Shown here in pieces: positions 27,701 to 35,950 of a DNA stretch of 64,000 nucleotides. The DNA comes from an uncultured Aquimarina sp. GTDB lineage: Bacteria; Bacteroidota; Bacteroidia; Flavobacteriales; Flavobacteriaceae. The DNA is taken from contig CANMLL010000013.1 of NCBI GenBank assembly GCA_947498775.1, forward strand, positions 124,001-188,000, read 5' to 3'. The notes under the pieces were generated by a model, which was not told the DNA's origin, searched no databases, and saw only the letters and a list, made by a program, of their open reading frames with translations. The position numbers were made by a program, and so were the translations under genes. The first letter of the stretch is position 1. Every line of letters begins with the position of its first letter.

Positions 27701-28478
27701 CGAAAATAATCAAGATGAATTAGATTTTGATTATAACCGAGTTAAGTTGAGTACATATGGTGCTTCTCTTGGAGCTGTTAAAAATGGGCGATTAGGTAGT
27801 TATTTTGAATATAAAGGATCTATAGAAGGAATAAAGGTTGACGATACACCAGATCGTTTTATCACTCAGGAAGCTAACTTACAAGATCCAGAAGCCTTTG
27901 ATCGTAAATGGTTTGCAGGACTGGACGGAACTTATAGATATGAAAGCTATGACGTGGTCGTAAACCCTACCAGAGGAATGAAGTTCGAAGTTAATATTGG
28001 TGGGCGTATGAATATTGACGATACAGACAGGACTTTCGGATATATCAAACCCCATCTGGGATTTTATAATGCACTAACCCGTAACCGTAAACTGGTTTTA
28101 AAAACTGCTGCTCAAGGACAATTTAATATTGGAGAGAATTACGAATTTTATCAGGCTGCTCAGCTAGGTGATGAAAACTTGTTAAGAGGCTATAGAACTG
28201 AACGTTTTTCTGGGCAATCTTCACTGGCTGGAAGTGCAGATATTCGATATAGTTTTAAGCAATTTAAAACCCGAGTTTTACCATTACAAATAGGGGTGTT
28301 TGCTGGTGCAGATACTGGTAGAGTCTGGATTGCTGATAATGATACTTCAGATAAATGGCATAGTGATTATGGTGGAGGTTTTTGGGTAAATAGCGCTAAT
28401 GCTATGAGTGGTACTTTTAATCTTTTTACTGGAGAGGATGGAGCTAGGTTTTCATTTTCCTTCGCTTTTAAATTTTAA
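24768..28478 (+). CDS. Outer-membrane lipoprotein: metallophosphatase + kinase-like centre + beta-barrel
   Basis: A 1236-residue protein. A lipobox LVSGCAL puts the lipid on Cys18. Residues 40-390 are a calcineurin-like phosphatase: GDAGY (48-52), GDNIY (83-87), GNHDW (125-129), LHHPLY and SGHEHS. The centre (about 430-700) contains Lys470 in NMRALKK, GDWDRHQDQW (608-617) and PIPRDRDQAF (633-642), an order like the catalytic loop and metal site of HipA/CotH/PI-kinase-type kinases. Residues from about 880 to the end resemble an Omp85/surface-antigen barrel ending in Phe. The kinase reading is mine and is tentative. Confidence 0.8.
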   Translation: MNYKYITLIILTVLVSGCALYEPKYREPFEESIIPKGNEIEKTFYLIGDAGYAKPGQSTPALLALEKYLEDHKQKGNYTIFLGDNIYPDGMPKEDKKDRPIAEHRLDAQINAVKNFDGQVYFIPGNHDWYNEGLKGLEREEKYFEKRLKDKKVFRPAKGCALESIEITDNIQLIILDSQWYLEDWDKHPTINDNCPEIKTREAMFLEVESEFKKNQDKTILFTLHHPLYTNGVHGGKYAPVKHLYPSQKKVPLPILGSLAMQIRTAGAISTQDNQNKQYKSLVRRLETLARGSDRIIFASGHEHSLQYIEHKGIKQIVSGAGAKNSYAALSNDGLFAYGGQGFVRLDVYKNGAVWASYYGAKNNEPKLLFRKEIYQEIPEYDVSTIPEVTQQTIATSVYEKEDTDRTEFYESIWGDHYRDLYGKKIQAKVAILDTLFGGLKVVRKGGGHQTRSLRLQSKDGKQYNMRALKKSGVKFLQSTVFQNSYVEESLEDTVSEDILLDFYTAAHPYIFTVIPELSDAVAVFHTNPKVYYVPKQKALGKYNADHGGELYMIEERPEENHKDLASFGKPDDIESTSDVYERLRRDEKYKIDESAYIRARVFDMLIGDWDRHQDQWRWAEYELENGDHIFKPIPRDRDQAFSNFDGGFLGTLRGLMGFANQFQVYEEELKDVKWINASATRLDRTLIRSSGREEWLKQAKYIQENLTDEAIENAFKNIPPEAKGEDLDKIKKNLKGRRQNIVNIADRYYDYLASLSIVTGTDKDDFFDIERLKGGKTRIMVSRIKDGEKGVVVSDKTFDKKDTKEIWIYGLDDDDVFESSGKADNPIRINIIGGQNNDIYRFKKGRKIAVYDHKSKPNTIDKKGGAKIRFTDNYQINNFDKSENVLTTSSVLPVIGFNPDDGVRIGPMAVFTINGFHRNPFSSSHSFSGGYYFATQGFDLGYRGEFAGILGDYNLLVGFKYTSPNFAVNFFGFGNETENNQDELDFDYNRVKLSTYGASLGAVKNGRLGSYFEYKGSIEGIKVDDTPDRFITQEANLQDPEAFDRKWFAGLDGTYRYESYDVVVNPTRGMKFEVNIGGRMNIDDTDRTFGYIKPHLGFYNALTRNRKLVLKTAAQGQFNIGENYEFYQAAQLGDENLLRGYRTERFSGQSSLAGSADIRYSFKQFKTRVLPLQIGVFAGADTGRVWIADNDTSDKWHSDYGGGFWVNSANAMSGTFNLFTGEDGARFSFSFAFKF

Positions 28479-28487
28479 TATATCTCG

Positions 28488-29384
28488 ATGCTTAATAAGT
28501 ATATTTTGCTTATAATAATTCTGGTTTTAACTATATCCGTTCATTCTCAGGTGTCGGATTTGGCAAGAGCAGAATACACCTTTTTTCCGCAGCGTAATAG
28601 TGATAATTCGTTTAGAAGACTGCGGGTATTTGCAAAATATCCAATAAAGTTGAATGATAAGGGTAGTTATCTTGTGACTGGCTTTGAATATCGAAATGTA
28701 AATTTTATCTATAGAGATGAAACTTCTTTTGACACTAATGATCTAGAACGTTTTAGTTCTTTTGAAAGTAGCTTGATATATACATTTAAACTAAAAAATG
28801 ACTGGCGTTTTGTTGCACAAGTAGGAGCAATTATTGCTTCTAATTTTGAGGGTGAAGGGATAAATACGGATGATACATTATTTACAGGCTCTCTATTGTT
28901 TTTAAAAGACAAGACTGATGAAAAAATTACAAAACCCTGGCGACTTATTTTGGGAGTACGATATTCTACCACGGCAGGTAGGCCTTTTCCGTTACCTTTT
29001 GTAAATTATTATCGAGAGTTTAGGCCTAATTGGTCTTTTGTATTGGGCGTTCCCAAATCCAATATTAAATATTGTTTTAAGGATAAAAACGTTATACAAA
29101 GTTTTATTACCCTGGATGGTTTCTTTGCTAATATTCAAAACAATCGCAGCTTCATAGACATGGCAACCCAAGAAGAAAAAATAGCGAACAATATCTCTAT
29201 GACCATTGTTCTTGCGGGACTAGGATATGAAAGATACATAACAAATCACTTAGCGTTATATGGCTATGCCGGATTTACAGTTATAAACGATATACGACTA
29301 CGTGATAATGATCAAGAAGATGTATTAACAATTAATGATCAAAATAGCTTATACGTTCGTGCTGGAATAAAATTAAAGATTTGA
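28488..29384 (+). CDS. Outer-membrane beta-barrel protein, DUF6268-like
   Basis: A 298-residue protein with a signal peptide (MLNKYILLIIILVLTISVHS) and alternating beta-strand pattern to a terminal VRAGIKLKI. The segment YSTTAGRPFPLPFVNYYREF and the closing barrel strands fit the DUF6268 outer-membrane family. It is 9 bp after the phosphatase-barrel gene and closes that operon. Function is unknown. Confidence 0.72.
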   Translation: MLNKYILLIIILVLTISVHSQVSDLARAEYTFFPQRNSDNSFRRLRVFAKYPIKLNDKGSYLVTGFEYRNVNFIYRDETSFDTNDLERFSSFESSLIYTFKLKNDWRFVAQVGAIIASNFEGEGINTDDTLFTGSLLFLKDKTDEKITKPWRLILGVRYSTTAGRPFPLPFVNYYREFRPNWSFVLGVPKSNIKYCFKDKNVIQSFITLDGFFANIQNNRSFIDMATQEEKIANNISMTIVLAGLGYERYITNHLALYGYAGFTVINDIRLRDNDQEDVLTINDQNSLYVRAGIKLKI

Positions 29385-29404
29385 TTACTTCTTGCTTCAA
29401 GATA

Positions 29405-30754
29405 TCAAACGGCCAAATCATCTTCGGCAATTTTTTCACTTGTTTTTTGTCTTCTTTCCAGTAATGCAAACCCAAAGGTAAGTACACCAACTCGACCAAC
29501 AAACATTAAAATGATAATAAGTAATTTACCAATCGAGCTTAGATCACCAGTAATACCTGTACTCAACCCTACAGTTCCAAGTGAAGAAGCTACTTCAAAG
29601 AGAATTTGGTCAAATTGAAAATCTTCACTGTATGAGAGTAGGAAAGAAAATAAAAATATAAGGCTTGTGTATAGCATAAAAGTAGAGGTGGCTACATATA
29701 ATCTTTCAAAAGGTATTGCTCTGTGTAAGAAAGTAATTCTTTTCTGACCAAAAAGCCTACTTTTTAATACGGATAACATAGCGGTTAAGGTAGTAATTTT
29801 CATTCCGCCCGCAGTACCCGATGGAGAAGCGCCAATATACATCAGAAATATAACTAATAACAAAAGCGGCAGCGTAAGCTCTCCTGTAGAAATTGTGTTA
29901 AAGCCAACGGTTGTCATGGCTGTCATTGTTTGAAAAAAGGAAGTCATTAAAGTATGAGAACCTTGGTTAATGAGCGGTGATGTTGTATACATCAATAAAG
30001 TTCCGAAGGATAGTAGAACTAAAAAACCATAAACAATTATTTTGGTCGTAAAAGATACACTTTTTGATTTTCCTGTCACCCTATACCACAAGTCAGTAAT
30101 AACGATAAACCCAAGTGAACCAGCAATAGCTAAAACAGAAATTATCGTATTGATCAATGTATTATCCTGGTATCCAACAAAGCTATCATTAAACAGTCCA
30201 AAACCTGCCGTGCAAAATGCCGAAACACTATGAAAAATTGAAAACCAAATGGCTTGCGCATTCTCCATATCTGTTTGGGTAAATGCAATGTAAAAAGCAA
30301 TTGCACCTAATGTTTCCATTACAATAGTAAAAACAATCACACTTTTAATGAAATCTCTAATTTTTATAGTCTGAGGTAATGTAAATTCGGCTCCTATCAA
30401 TTTGCTATGCCAGTGGGTAATTCTATTAGTAGTAAAAAGTAGATAATAAGTGGTTAAAGTCATATAACCAATCCCACCTATCTGAAAAAGAAGCATAATT
30501 ATAAGCTGCCCAAAAAAGTTATAAGAATCAAAAACACTAATAGTTACCAATCCTGTCGTAGAAATTGCCGATGTTGAAATAAAAAGACTGTCTAGAATAC
30601 CTATATTGGTTTTATGAAATAAAGGAATAGATAAAAGCCCGAAACCTATTAATGTGTATACAAAAAATCCCCAGACTAAATTCATTTGAGGAGATTTACT
30701 TACCTTAAATTTTCTATACCAACGAATAATTCTGTCGTAAAAATTATTTCTCAT
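29405..30754 (-). CDS. TrkH/KtrB family potassium transporter subunit
   Basis: A 449-residue inner-membrane protein with the repeated pore-helix layout of K+ uptake channels, including ISTSAISTTGLVTI, HSVSAFCTAGFGLF, MTAMTTVGFNTIS and SSLGTVGLSTGI, each carrying the selectivity-filter Gly. A cytoplasmic NAD-binding partner (TrkA/KtrA) is not in the neighbourhood and must be encoded elsewhere. It is convergent with the DUF6268-like gene. Confidence 0.9.
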   Translation of the reverse strand: MRNNFYDRIIRWYRKFKVSKSPQMNLVWGFFVYTLIGFGLLSIPLFHKTNIGILDSLFISTSAISTTGLVTISVFDSYNFFGQLIIMLLFQIGGIGYMTLTTYYLLFTTNRITHWHSKLIGAEFTLPQTIKIRDFIKSVIVFTIVMETLGAIAFYIAFTQTDMENAQAIWFSIFHSVSAFCTAGFGLFNDSFVGYQDNTLINTIISVLAIAGSLGFIVITDLWYRVTGKSKSVSFTTKIIVYGFLVLLSFGTLLMYTTSPLINQGSHTLMTSFFQTMTAMTTVGFNTISTGELTLPLLLLVIFLMYIGASPSGTAGGMKITTLTAMLSVLKSRLFGQKRITFLHRAIPFERLYVATSTFMLYTSLIFLFSFLLSYSEDFQFDQILFEVASSLGTVGLSTGITGDLSSIGKLLIIILMFVGRVGVLTFGFALLERRQKTSEKIAEDDLAV

Positions 30755-30828
30755 TTACTTTTTTTTAGTATCATGATAGACTGTATGTTAGTGATAATAA
30801 ATCTAACGTATTTTTTTTAAAAAATTAA

Positions 30829-31422
30829 TTAATAAAACATAAACCCAATCCCAGTTGATAGTAAAGAATTGTGTATTTCTGAATTATCAATAATCTCTGA
30901 GAGCCCGTAACTGTACCTTGCTTGTACAAAGAAACCATTTTTGAATTTGTATTCAATCCCAGAGGCTAATTGAAAGTCAAAATCTCTTATGGTATTGGGA
31001 TCCAGAGATATATTACTTTCCAAAGGTATGTCAACATCTTCATTGACTTTAAAACCCAATTGTAGACCACCTTGTATATTAAACCCTTCAATTAGATAGG
31101 CTTTTGCTAAAATCGGAACTTGAATATAATCTATTTTAACTATTCCTTTTCCCACATTGATCAATTCTTCATACTCAAATCCTTGTCTGGAGTAAAATGT
31201 TTCCACCTGAAATCCAAATTTTTCAGTTATCAATGCTTCAACCGCTAGTCCTACATAAAAATCAGTTCTAAAATCTAAATTATCAATATTTTCAGCATTT
31301 GCTGTCGAAAAATTCACACCTCCTTTAATGCCTAGTAAAGCAGATTGAAGTGGGTAATCTTGGGAAAGCGTACCTGAGGGTAAGAGTATATTTACTAATA
31401 GAAATAGGGATATTTGCTTCAT
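30829..31422 (-). CDS. PorT-like outer-membrane beta-barrel protein (copy 1)
   Basis: A 197-residue exported barrel with LLGIKGGVNFSTANAEN, DYIQVPILAKAYLIEGFNIQ and the C-terminal SLLSTGIGFMFY, all typical of the PF13568-like family. It is a paralog of the protein at 33646-34251 with the same motifs in the same order. Its promoter region carries the tandem 21-bp element at 31477-31503, shared with the paralog. Confidence 0.85.
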   Translation of the reverse strand: MKQISLFLLVNILLPSGTLSQDYPLQSALLGIKGGVNFSTANAENIDNLDFRTDFYVGLAVEALITEKFGFQVETFYSRQGFEYEELINVGKGIVKIDYIQVPILAKAYLIEGFNIQGGLQLGFKVNEDVDIPLESNISLDPNTIRDFDFQLASGIEYKFKNGFFVQARYSYGLSEIIDNSEIHNSLLSTGIGFMFY

Positions 31423-31447
31423 TTTTATGGTGTTCTGTTTAGAGATT

Positions 31448-31503
31448 TTAAGTTAATATGAATAAGACCAACTGGTTGACTCAAATAATAGATTCTTTAA
31501 CCC
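31448..31503 (-). promoter_or_regulatory. Composite stress promoter, PorT-like copy 1
   Basis: Read on the minus strand: half-site GGGTTA (31498-31503), half-site GAGTCA (31477-31482) exactly 21 bp later, then 21 bases to a degenerate -7 box TAACTTAA (31448-31455). The proximal half-site sits where a -33 element would be. Confidence 0.6.
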
Positions 31504-31511
31504 TTCTGAGG
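31495..31511. repeat. 17-bp direct repeat, copy 1
   Basis: CTTTAACCCTTCTGAGG is identical at 31495-31511 and 33560-33576. This copy overlaps the distal half-site of the PorT-like promoter. Confidence 0.6.
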
Positions 31512-31705
31512 TTTTTAAAAAATTATCAATTAGATACACTAATTTTATAGAAAGAGGGTAATATATTCTTTATAAAAAATAAAATATTAATATTCAGATG
31601 GTTATAGAAGCCTTTATAATAAATATAATCAAAATCAAAAATTTGGAAATTGAAAAAAGTTAAAAACCTACTTTTGTCAATAGGATAATTTTAATACCAT
31701 AAAAT

Positions 31706-31768
31706 ATGATTTTCGAATATGTATATTTTGGTATTGTTTTGCTAGGAGCAATATTTTTTTCTTTTTAG
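31706..31768 (+). CDS. Possible 20-residue membrane peptide
   Basis: The 489 bases between 31423 and 31911 hold no normal gene. A tiny frame at 31706 reads MIFEYVYFGIVLLGAIFFSF: one membrane helix. It follows a good -7 box TACTTTTG (31669-31676), with TTTG at 31642-31645. KdpF-like or other small membrane peptides look like this, but a frame this short can be chance. Confidence 0.25.
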   Translation: MIFEYVYFGIVLLGAIFFSF

Positions 31769-31911
31769 TAAGTAATTTCTTTAAGAGACCGTAGAAAAAG
31801 CCAGTAATATAGAATCCAATATATTTTTTTAGCAATATTGAAATAGCTCAATTTTTAAGATTTATTACTCCAAGAAGAAAGCGGCATATTCTTAAGGTCG
31901 TTATTCTGTTG

Positions 31912-32457
31912 TTACGAATAGCAGCTAGAATTACTTTCCGAACTTTCATTAATATTAGGATGTTTAGCCTTTAAGATTTCTATACCTTTTTGCATAACTA
32001 AAGATGTCGGCAGCGTAATATCACGTTCATCATCAGTTTTCATAAAAAGATAGAACCCAGTAATATCTATAACTTTACCGATCCAATCAAAGTCTTTATC
32101 TAAAACTCTAATTCTATCACCCATACGCATGGGATGATTAAAAAACAAGATCACACTTGCTGTTAAATTAGATAAAATAGACCATTGTGCAAAAAAGCCA
32201 ACACCCAAGACGGCCAAAATAGAAGAAATAAATAATGCAAACTGTCTATGATCTACACCCCAAATAATAGCTAAGAAAGAACCTCCGGTAATATATATTA
32301 GAAGATAACTTAGATTAAATATTATTTTTCTTCGATTAACATCAATAGCTTTAACAAAACTAAATCTTCGAATTGCTCTTTTGGTCATAAATATTACTAA
32401 AGTCATAATAGTAAAAAGTATTATAGTAAGGAGTAATTCTTGTTTGTAAATTAGCAT
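31912..32457 (-). CDS. Short MscS-type mechanosensitive channel-like protein
   Basis: A 181-residue protein with membrane segments near 8-26, 48-66 and 75-97, then the MscS pore/beta core FAQWSILSNLTASVILFFNH, PMRMGDRIRVLDKDFDWIGKV. The C-terminal vestibule domain of full MscS is absent, so this is a minimal version. It may still open under membrane tension or act as a subunit. It lies next to a universal stress protein gene. Confidence 0.82.
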   Translation of the reverse strand: MLIYKQELLLTIILFTIMTLVIFMTKRAIRRFSFVKAIDVNRRKIIFNLSYLLIYITGGSFLAIIWGVDHRQFALFISSILAVLGVGFFAQWSILSNLTASVILFFNHPMRMGDRIRVLDKDFDWIGKVIDITGFYLFMKTDDERDITLPTSLVMQKGIEILKAKHPNINESSESNSSCYS

Positions 32458-32531
32458 AAAGGATGTTCTATAGGTTTTGTAAAATTATTCTTTATTCATA
32501 CGTATTGGAAGAAAAAAATAAAAACATATTC

Positions 32532-33389
32532 TTATTTAGTTGCTTCTTTTAATTTTAATTCAGGTAATATTAATAATGGTAGAGGGCTATTAAACGCTAT
32601 TTTGTCTACTACATCTTCTTCCATTAATTTTTGAAAGAAATTATGTTTGTGATGTACTAAAGCAATCAAGTCACTTTCTGTTTGAGTTGCAAACTCTTTT
32701 AATGCATTAGTTTCTGAGGTTTCAACATCTATTTTGCAAAAAATATAATCTAAATCTTTAAATAACCCTTTAAGAGTTTCTTTGTTTACTTTTTGATGAT
32801 CATTTAAATACTCTTCCATCATGATCCTCGCAATATTAATTTTTGATTGATTAGATACAGCAATATCGATAAGTGGATTTAATTCGTCTCTAAAAAACGT
32901 TCGTTTAAAGTTGGTGGAAAATGCAATAATGGAAGGTTTTTTGGAAGTATAATTTTGAGGTACTACCAATACAGGGCAGTTTTCGACTCCATTAATTACT
33001 TTTACAGCATTACTTCCCAAAAACACCTCTCTGGATCCTTTTGCTCCTTTAGTTCCCATGATAACAAAATCAATTTTTATAGTATTTAACATATGCTTAA
33101 TTGCATTAACCAGAGTATTTGCTTTGAAGACTACTTTAAAATTATGGAGGTCATTATCATTTTCCTCATTAATTTTATTTAGAAACATGTTCAGGTTTTT
33201 TTCAGATTCATGAGACATCTCAGCCAAAACTGAATCGTTGTATTCTTTACTCAATAAATTAGAAGGATTACTGACATAAACATTTAATAGATAGAATGTG
33301 CAAATTTCAGAACTCAAGAGGGTTCTTGCATATTGTAATGCATTTTTTGAATTGTTAGAGAAATCAATAGGAACCAAAATCTGTTTCAT
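32532..33389 (-). CDS. Universal stress protein (two-domain)
   Basis: A 285-residue tandem UspA-type protein starting MKQILVPIDFSNNSKNALQY. The ATP-binding motif of the first domain is GTKGAKGSREVFLGSNAVKV, followed by CPVLVVPQ. The second domain (about 150-285) is degenerate at that site and ends PLPLLILPEL. It is cytoplasmic, with a likely role in general stress survival. A single GGGTTA-like half-site lies upstream at 33496-33501, without a convincing partner. Confidence 0.88.
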   Translation of the reverse strand: MKQILVPIDFSNNSKNALQYARTLLSSEICTFYLLNVYVSNPSNLLSKEYNDSVLAEMSHESEKNLNMFLNKINEENDNDLHNFKVVFKANTLVNAIKHMLNTIKIDFVIMGTKGAKGSREVFLGSNAVKVINGVENCPVLVVPQNYTSKKPSIIAFSTNFKRTFFRDELNPLIDIAVSNQSKINIARIMMEEYLNDHQKVNKETLKGLFKDLDYIFCKIDVETSETNALKEFATQTESDLIALVHHKHNFFQKLMEEDVVDKIAFNSPLPLLILPELKLKEATK

Positions 33390-33559
33390 CTATTGCAGGT
33401 TTAAAGGGTTTATTAAATATACTAAAATTGTCTAGCAATATATTTATAAGAAGATTACAATTTTTTAAATAAAAAAAATAGTAAATAGGTATAATTAACC
33501 CGAGTTTTCAATTTTTATATTATATGTTTCACCTAAAAAGCCATCACAAATAGAATATA

Positions 33560-33576
33560 CTTTAACCCTTCTGAGG
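33560..33576. repeat. 17-bp direct repeat, copy 2
   Basis: Identical to 31495-31511 (CTTTAACCCTTCTGAGG). It lies between the universal stress protein gene and the second PorT-like gene. Confidence 0.6.
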
Positions 33577-33584
33577 ATTCAGTA

Positions 33585-33620
33585 AACAAAAAAGACCCGC
33601 CATTTGGTGGGCCTCGTAGT
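33585..33620 (-). terminator. Rho-independent terminator after PorT-like copy 2
   Basis: On the minus strand GGCCCACC, loop AAAT, GGCGGGTC (33594-33613) is followed by TTTTTTG. One mismatch and one G-U pair occur in the stem. It lies 33 bp after the gene's stop. Confidence 0.75.
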
Positions 33621-33645
33621 TTATTACTATATCAGTGAAAACTTT

Positions 33646-34251
33646 CTAGAACATAAATCCGACGCCAGCCGAGAAGGTAGAATTATGCGCATCGGTATCT
33701 TCTACCACTTCAGAAAAACCATAGGTATATCTTGCCTGGATAAAAAAGCCCTTGGTTAATTTAAATTCTGCACCAGCTGCCAATTGAAAATCAAAATCTT
33801 TGATACGATCAGTGTCAAAATCTCCGCCGTCTCCTGTTGGATCAGTATCTAACTCTTCATTAATTTTGAAACCAAACTGAGGACCGGCATGAATGTTCAA
33901 TCCTTCGATCAAATAGATTTTTGCCAAAAGAGGCACTTGGATGTAATCAATTTGAAATTCTGCTTCGGGAGTCACTGTTACTCCGGCAAAAGTTGTTTCT
34001 TCAATATCAAATCCTTGTCCAGAGTAAAATATCTCTCCTTGTAGCGCGAATTTTTCGGTTACAAAAGTTTCTGCCATAAGACCTGCATAAAAACTAGTTC
34101 TGGATTTTGGACTCTCAAAATCATCTCCAGTTATTGTTGAAAAGTTGACACCAGCACGTGCTCCAAATTGAAATCTGTTTTCAACTTCTTGTGCTAATAA
34201 GGTCGCACTACAAAAAATAAGGCATAAAAATAAAGTTGTTTTTTTCATCAT
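33646..34251 (-). CDS. PorT-like outer-membrane beta-barrel protein (copy 2)
   Basis: A 201-residue exported barrel with signal MMKKTTLFLCLIFCSATLLA, then FGARAGVNFSTITGDDF, DYIQVPLLAKIYLIEGLNIH and a C-terminal STFSAGVGFMF. It is a clear paralog of 30829-31422, from which it is separated by channel and stress-protein genes. The two share not only protein motifs but the spacing of their upstream control elements. Confidence 0.87.
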   Translation of the reverse strand: MMKKTTLFLCLIFCSATLLAQEVENRFQFGARAGVNFSTITGDDFESPKSRTSFYAGLMAETFVTEKFALQGEIFYSGQGFDIEETTFAGVTVTPEAEFQIDYIQVPLLAKIYLIEGLNIHAGPQFGFKINEELDTDPTGDGGDFDTDRIKDFDFQLAAGAEFKLTKGFFIQARYTYGFSEVVEDTDAHNSTFSAGVGFMF

Positions 34252-34282
34252 TGTATGTTTTTGTTTTTAATTCTTGTTAGGC

Positions 34283-34337
34283 CAAAATTACAATGAGCGT
34301 ATAGGGGAGATTGACTCAAAAAACTGAGTTTTTAACC
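34283..34337 (-). promoter_or_regulatory. Composite stress promoter, PorT-like copy 2
   Basis: On the minus strand: GGGTTA (34333-34338), GAGTCA (34312-34317) 21 bp later, then exactly 21 bases to a perfect -7 box TAATTTTG (34283-34290). This is one of the clearest cases of the shared layout. Confidence 0.7.
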
Positions 34338-34401
34338 CATTCCATCGCAGAAATATGATTTAACAGAATTTAAGAAATTGTAATGGATACTTTGATGTCT
34401 A

Positions 34402-35823
34402 TTATAACAAAGGGCTAAAGAATCGTGCGATACCTTCGGATAATTTTCGTCTTATCCCTCTTTTTTTATAGGTTTCATAGTCTAATAATACACTCTCTTT
34501 ACAATCTTCTATAAAATCTTGACAAATACTTTCTGCGATAGGGGAGTCGTAGATCAAAGCATTGGTTTCAAAATTATGTTCAAAACTTCGGTGATCGAAA
34601 TTACCTGAACCTACAGAAGCAATTTCTCCATCCATTATAATAACTTTGCTGTGTAAGAAATCATTTTTTTGTTGGTAGATCTCAATTCCTAGAAATAATA
34701 ATTCTTCAAAAAACGAGAGCATACTATGCTTTGCCAACCAGGAATCTGATTTTTTTGGCACTAATAATTTAATGGTTACTCCACTTAGGGCTGCTATTCT
34801 TAGAGCTTCAAGCATTGCATTGTTCGGAATGAAATATGGGTTGGAGATATAAATGTATTCTTCAGCAAGGTTAATCATAGTAATGTATTGTTGCATAATC
34901 GAAGGATGATCTGCATCTGGTCCACCCGCTACAATCTGTACCGCCACATCTCCTTTTTTTTCAATTTCGGGTAAGTAATCTTTGGTTAATAATAACTCTT
35001 CGTTACTAGCAAAATAATAATCTTTGATAAATACTCGATGCAGGCTGTCTACTGCTGGACCATTCAGATATAAATGTGTGTCATCCCAAATACCCAATTC
35101 TGATTTAGGGTTGATATATTTGTCAGAGATGTTGACACCTCCAGTAAAACCGACTTTACCATCAATAATAATAATTTTCCTATGGTTACGATAATTTAAA
35201 GTAAATAAAAAGCTTCCAAAATGTAATGGCATTATCGGATATACCTTTGCCCCAATGTCTTTAAATTTTTTAATTGCTTTTTTTCGCAATGAATAGCTGC
35301 CTATTGCGTCATATAAAATTCTTACTTCTACATTATTTTCTAGCTTTTCTTTTAGTAGGGAATAAAGTCTATCAAATAATTCTCCTTCTTCAAAAATATA
35401 GTATTGTAGATGTATGAATTTTTCAGCTTTTTGTAGTTCTTCAAAAATGACGTCAAAAGTCTTTTTTCCATTTTGTAGTACTTTAACTTGATTTGCTATT
35501 TGAGTAACAAAATTTGAACTGTTCCGCAATAATTTGGATAACTTGGCGCTCTTCCTGTTTTTAAATTCAACTTTTTGTTCTTTGATCAATCTATCTCGAA
35601 AATTTTGATCGTACAAACGTCTTCTAACGGTCTGTTTAAGTTTGAAAAATTTAAACCTTCTTCGGTTAATACCAAAAACAACGTATAGTAAGATACCTAA
35701 AAATGGAAATAGTAAGACAATAAGAAGCCAACTTAAGGATTTGGTGGGTCTTGAGCCGTAAAGAATAATATGTAGAATAGCTAAAAGAGTTAGTGCGCTA
35801 TATAAGCCAATTGCGATGATCAT
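34402..35823 (-). CDS. cls: Cardiolipin synthase (phospholipase D superfamily)
   Basis: A 473-residue membrane-bound enzyme: two N-terminal membrane helices, then two HKD motifs, HRKIIIIDGKVGFTGG and HSKVIIMDGEIASVGSGN. It joins two phosphatidylglycerols into cardiolipin and glycerol at the inner membrane. Its place among osmotic and membrane stress genes suits a role in membrane adaptation. Confidence 0.93.
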   Translation of the reverse strand: MIIAIGLYSALTLLAILHIILYGSRPTKSLSWLLIVLLFPFLGILLYVVFGINRRRFKFFKLKQTVRRRLYDQNFRDRLIKEQKVEFKNRKSAKLSKLLRNSSNFVTQIANQVKVLQNGKKTFDVIFEELQKAEKFIHLQYYIFEEGELFDRLYSLLKEKLENNVEVRILYDAIGSYSLRKKAIKKFKDIGAKVYPIMPLHFGSFLFTLNYRNHRKIIIIDGKVGFTGGVNISDKYINPKSELGIWDDTHLYLNGPAVDSLHRVFIKDYYFASNEELLLTKDYLPEIEKKGDVAVQIVAGGPDADHPSIMQQYITMINLAEEYIYISNPYFIPNNAMLEALRIAALSGVTIKLLVPKKSDSWLAKHSMLSFFEELLFLGIEIYQQKNDFLHSKVIIMDGEIASVGSGNFDHRSFEHNFETNALIYDSPIAESICQDFIEDCKESVLLDYETYKKRGIRRKLSEGIARFFSPLL

Positions 35824-35950
35824 ATTAATAATGTTTTAAATGAGTATGACAATTGCTATGATTTTTTAAATGAGTTATTATTTATAGCTATTGGACTACT
35901 AAAGTTTGGTAGTGGTTTTTATTTTTATTAAAAGTAAAAATTTAAATAGT

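Noticed and set aside
33496..33501. GGGTTA half-site upstream of the universal stress protein gene
   Set aside because: No partner half-site at 21 bp and no -7 box at the expected distance.
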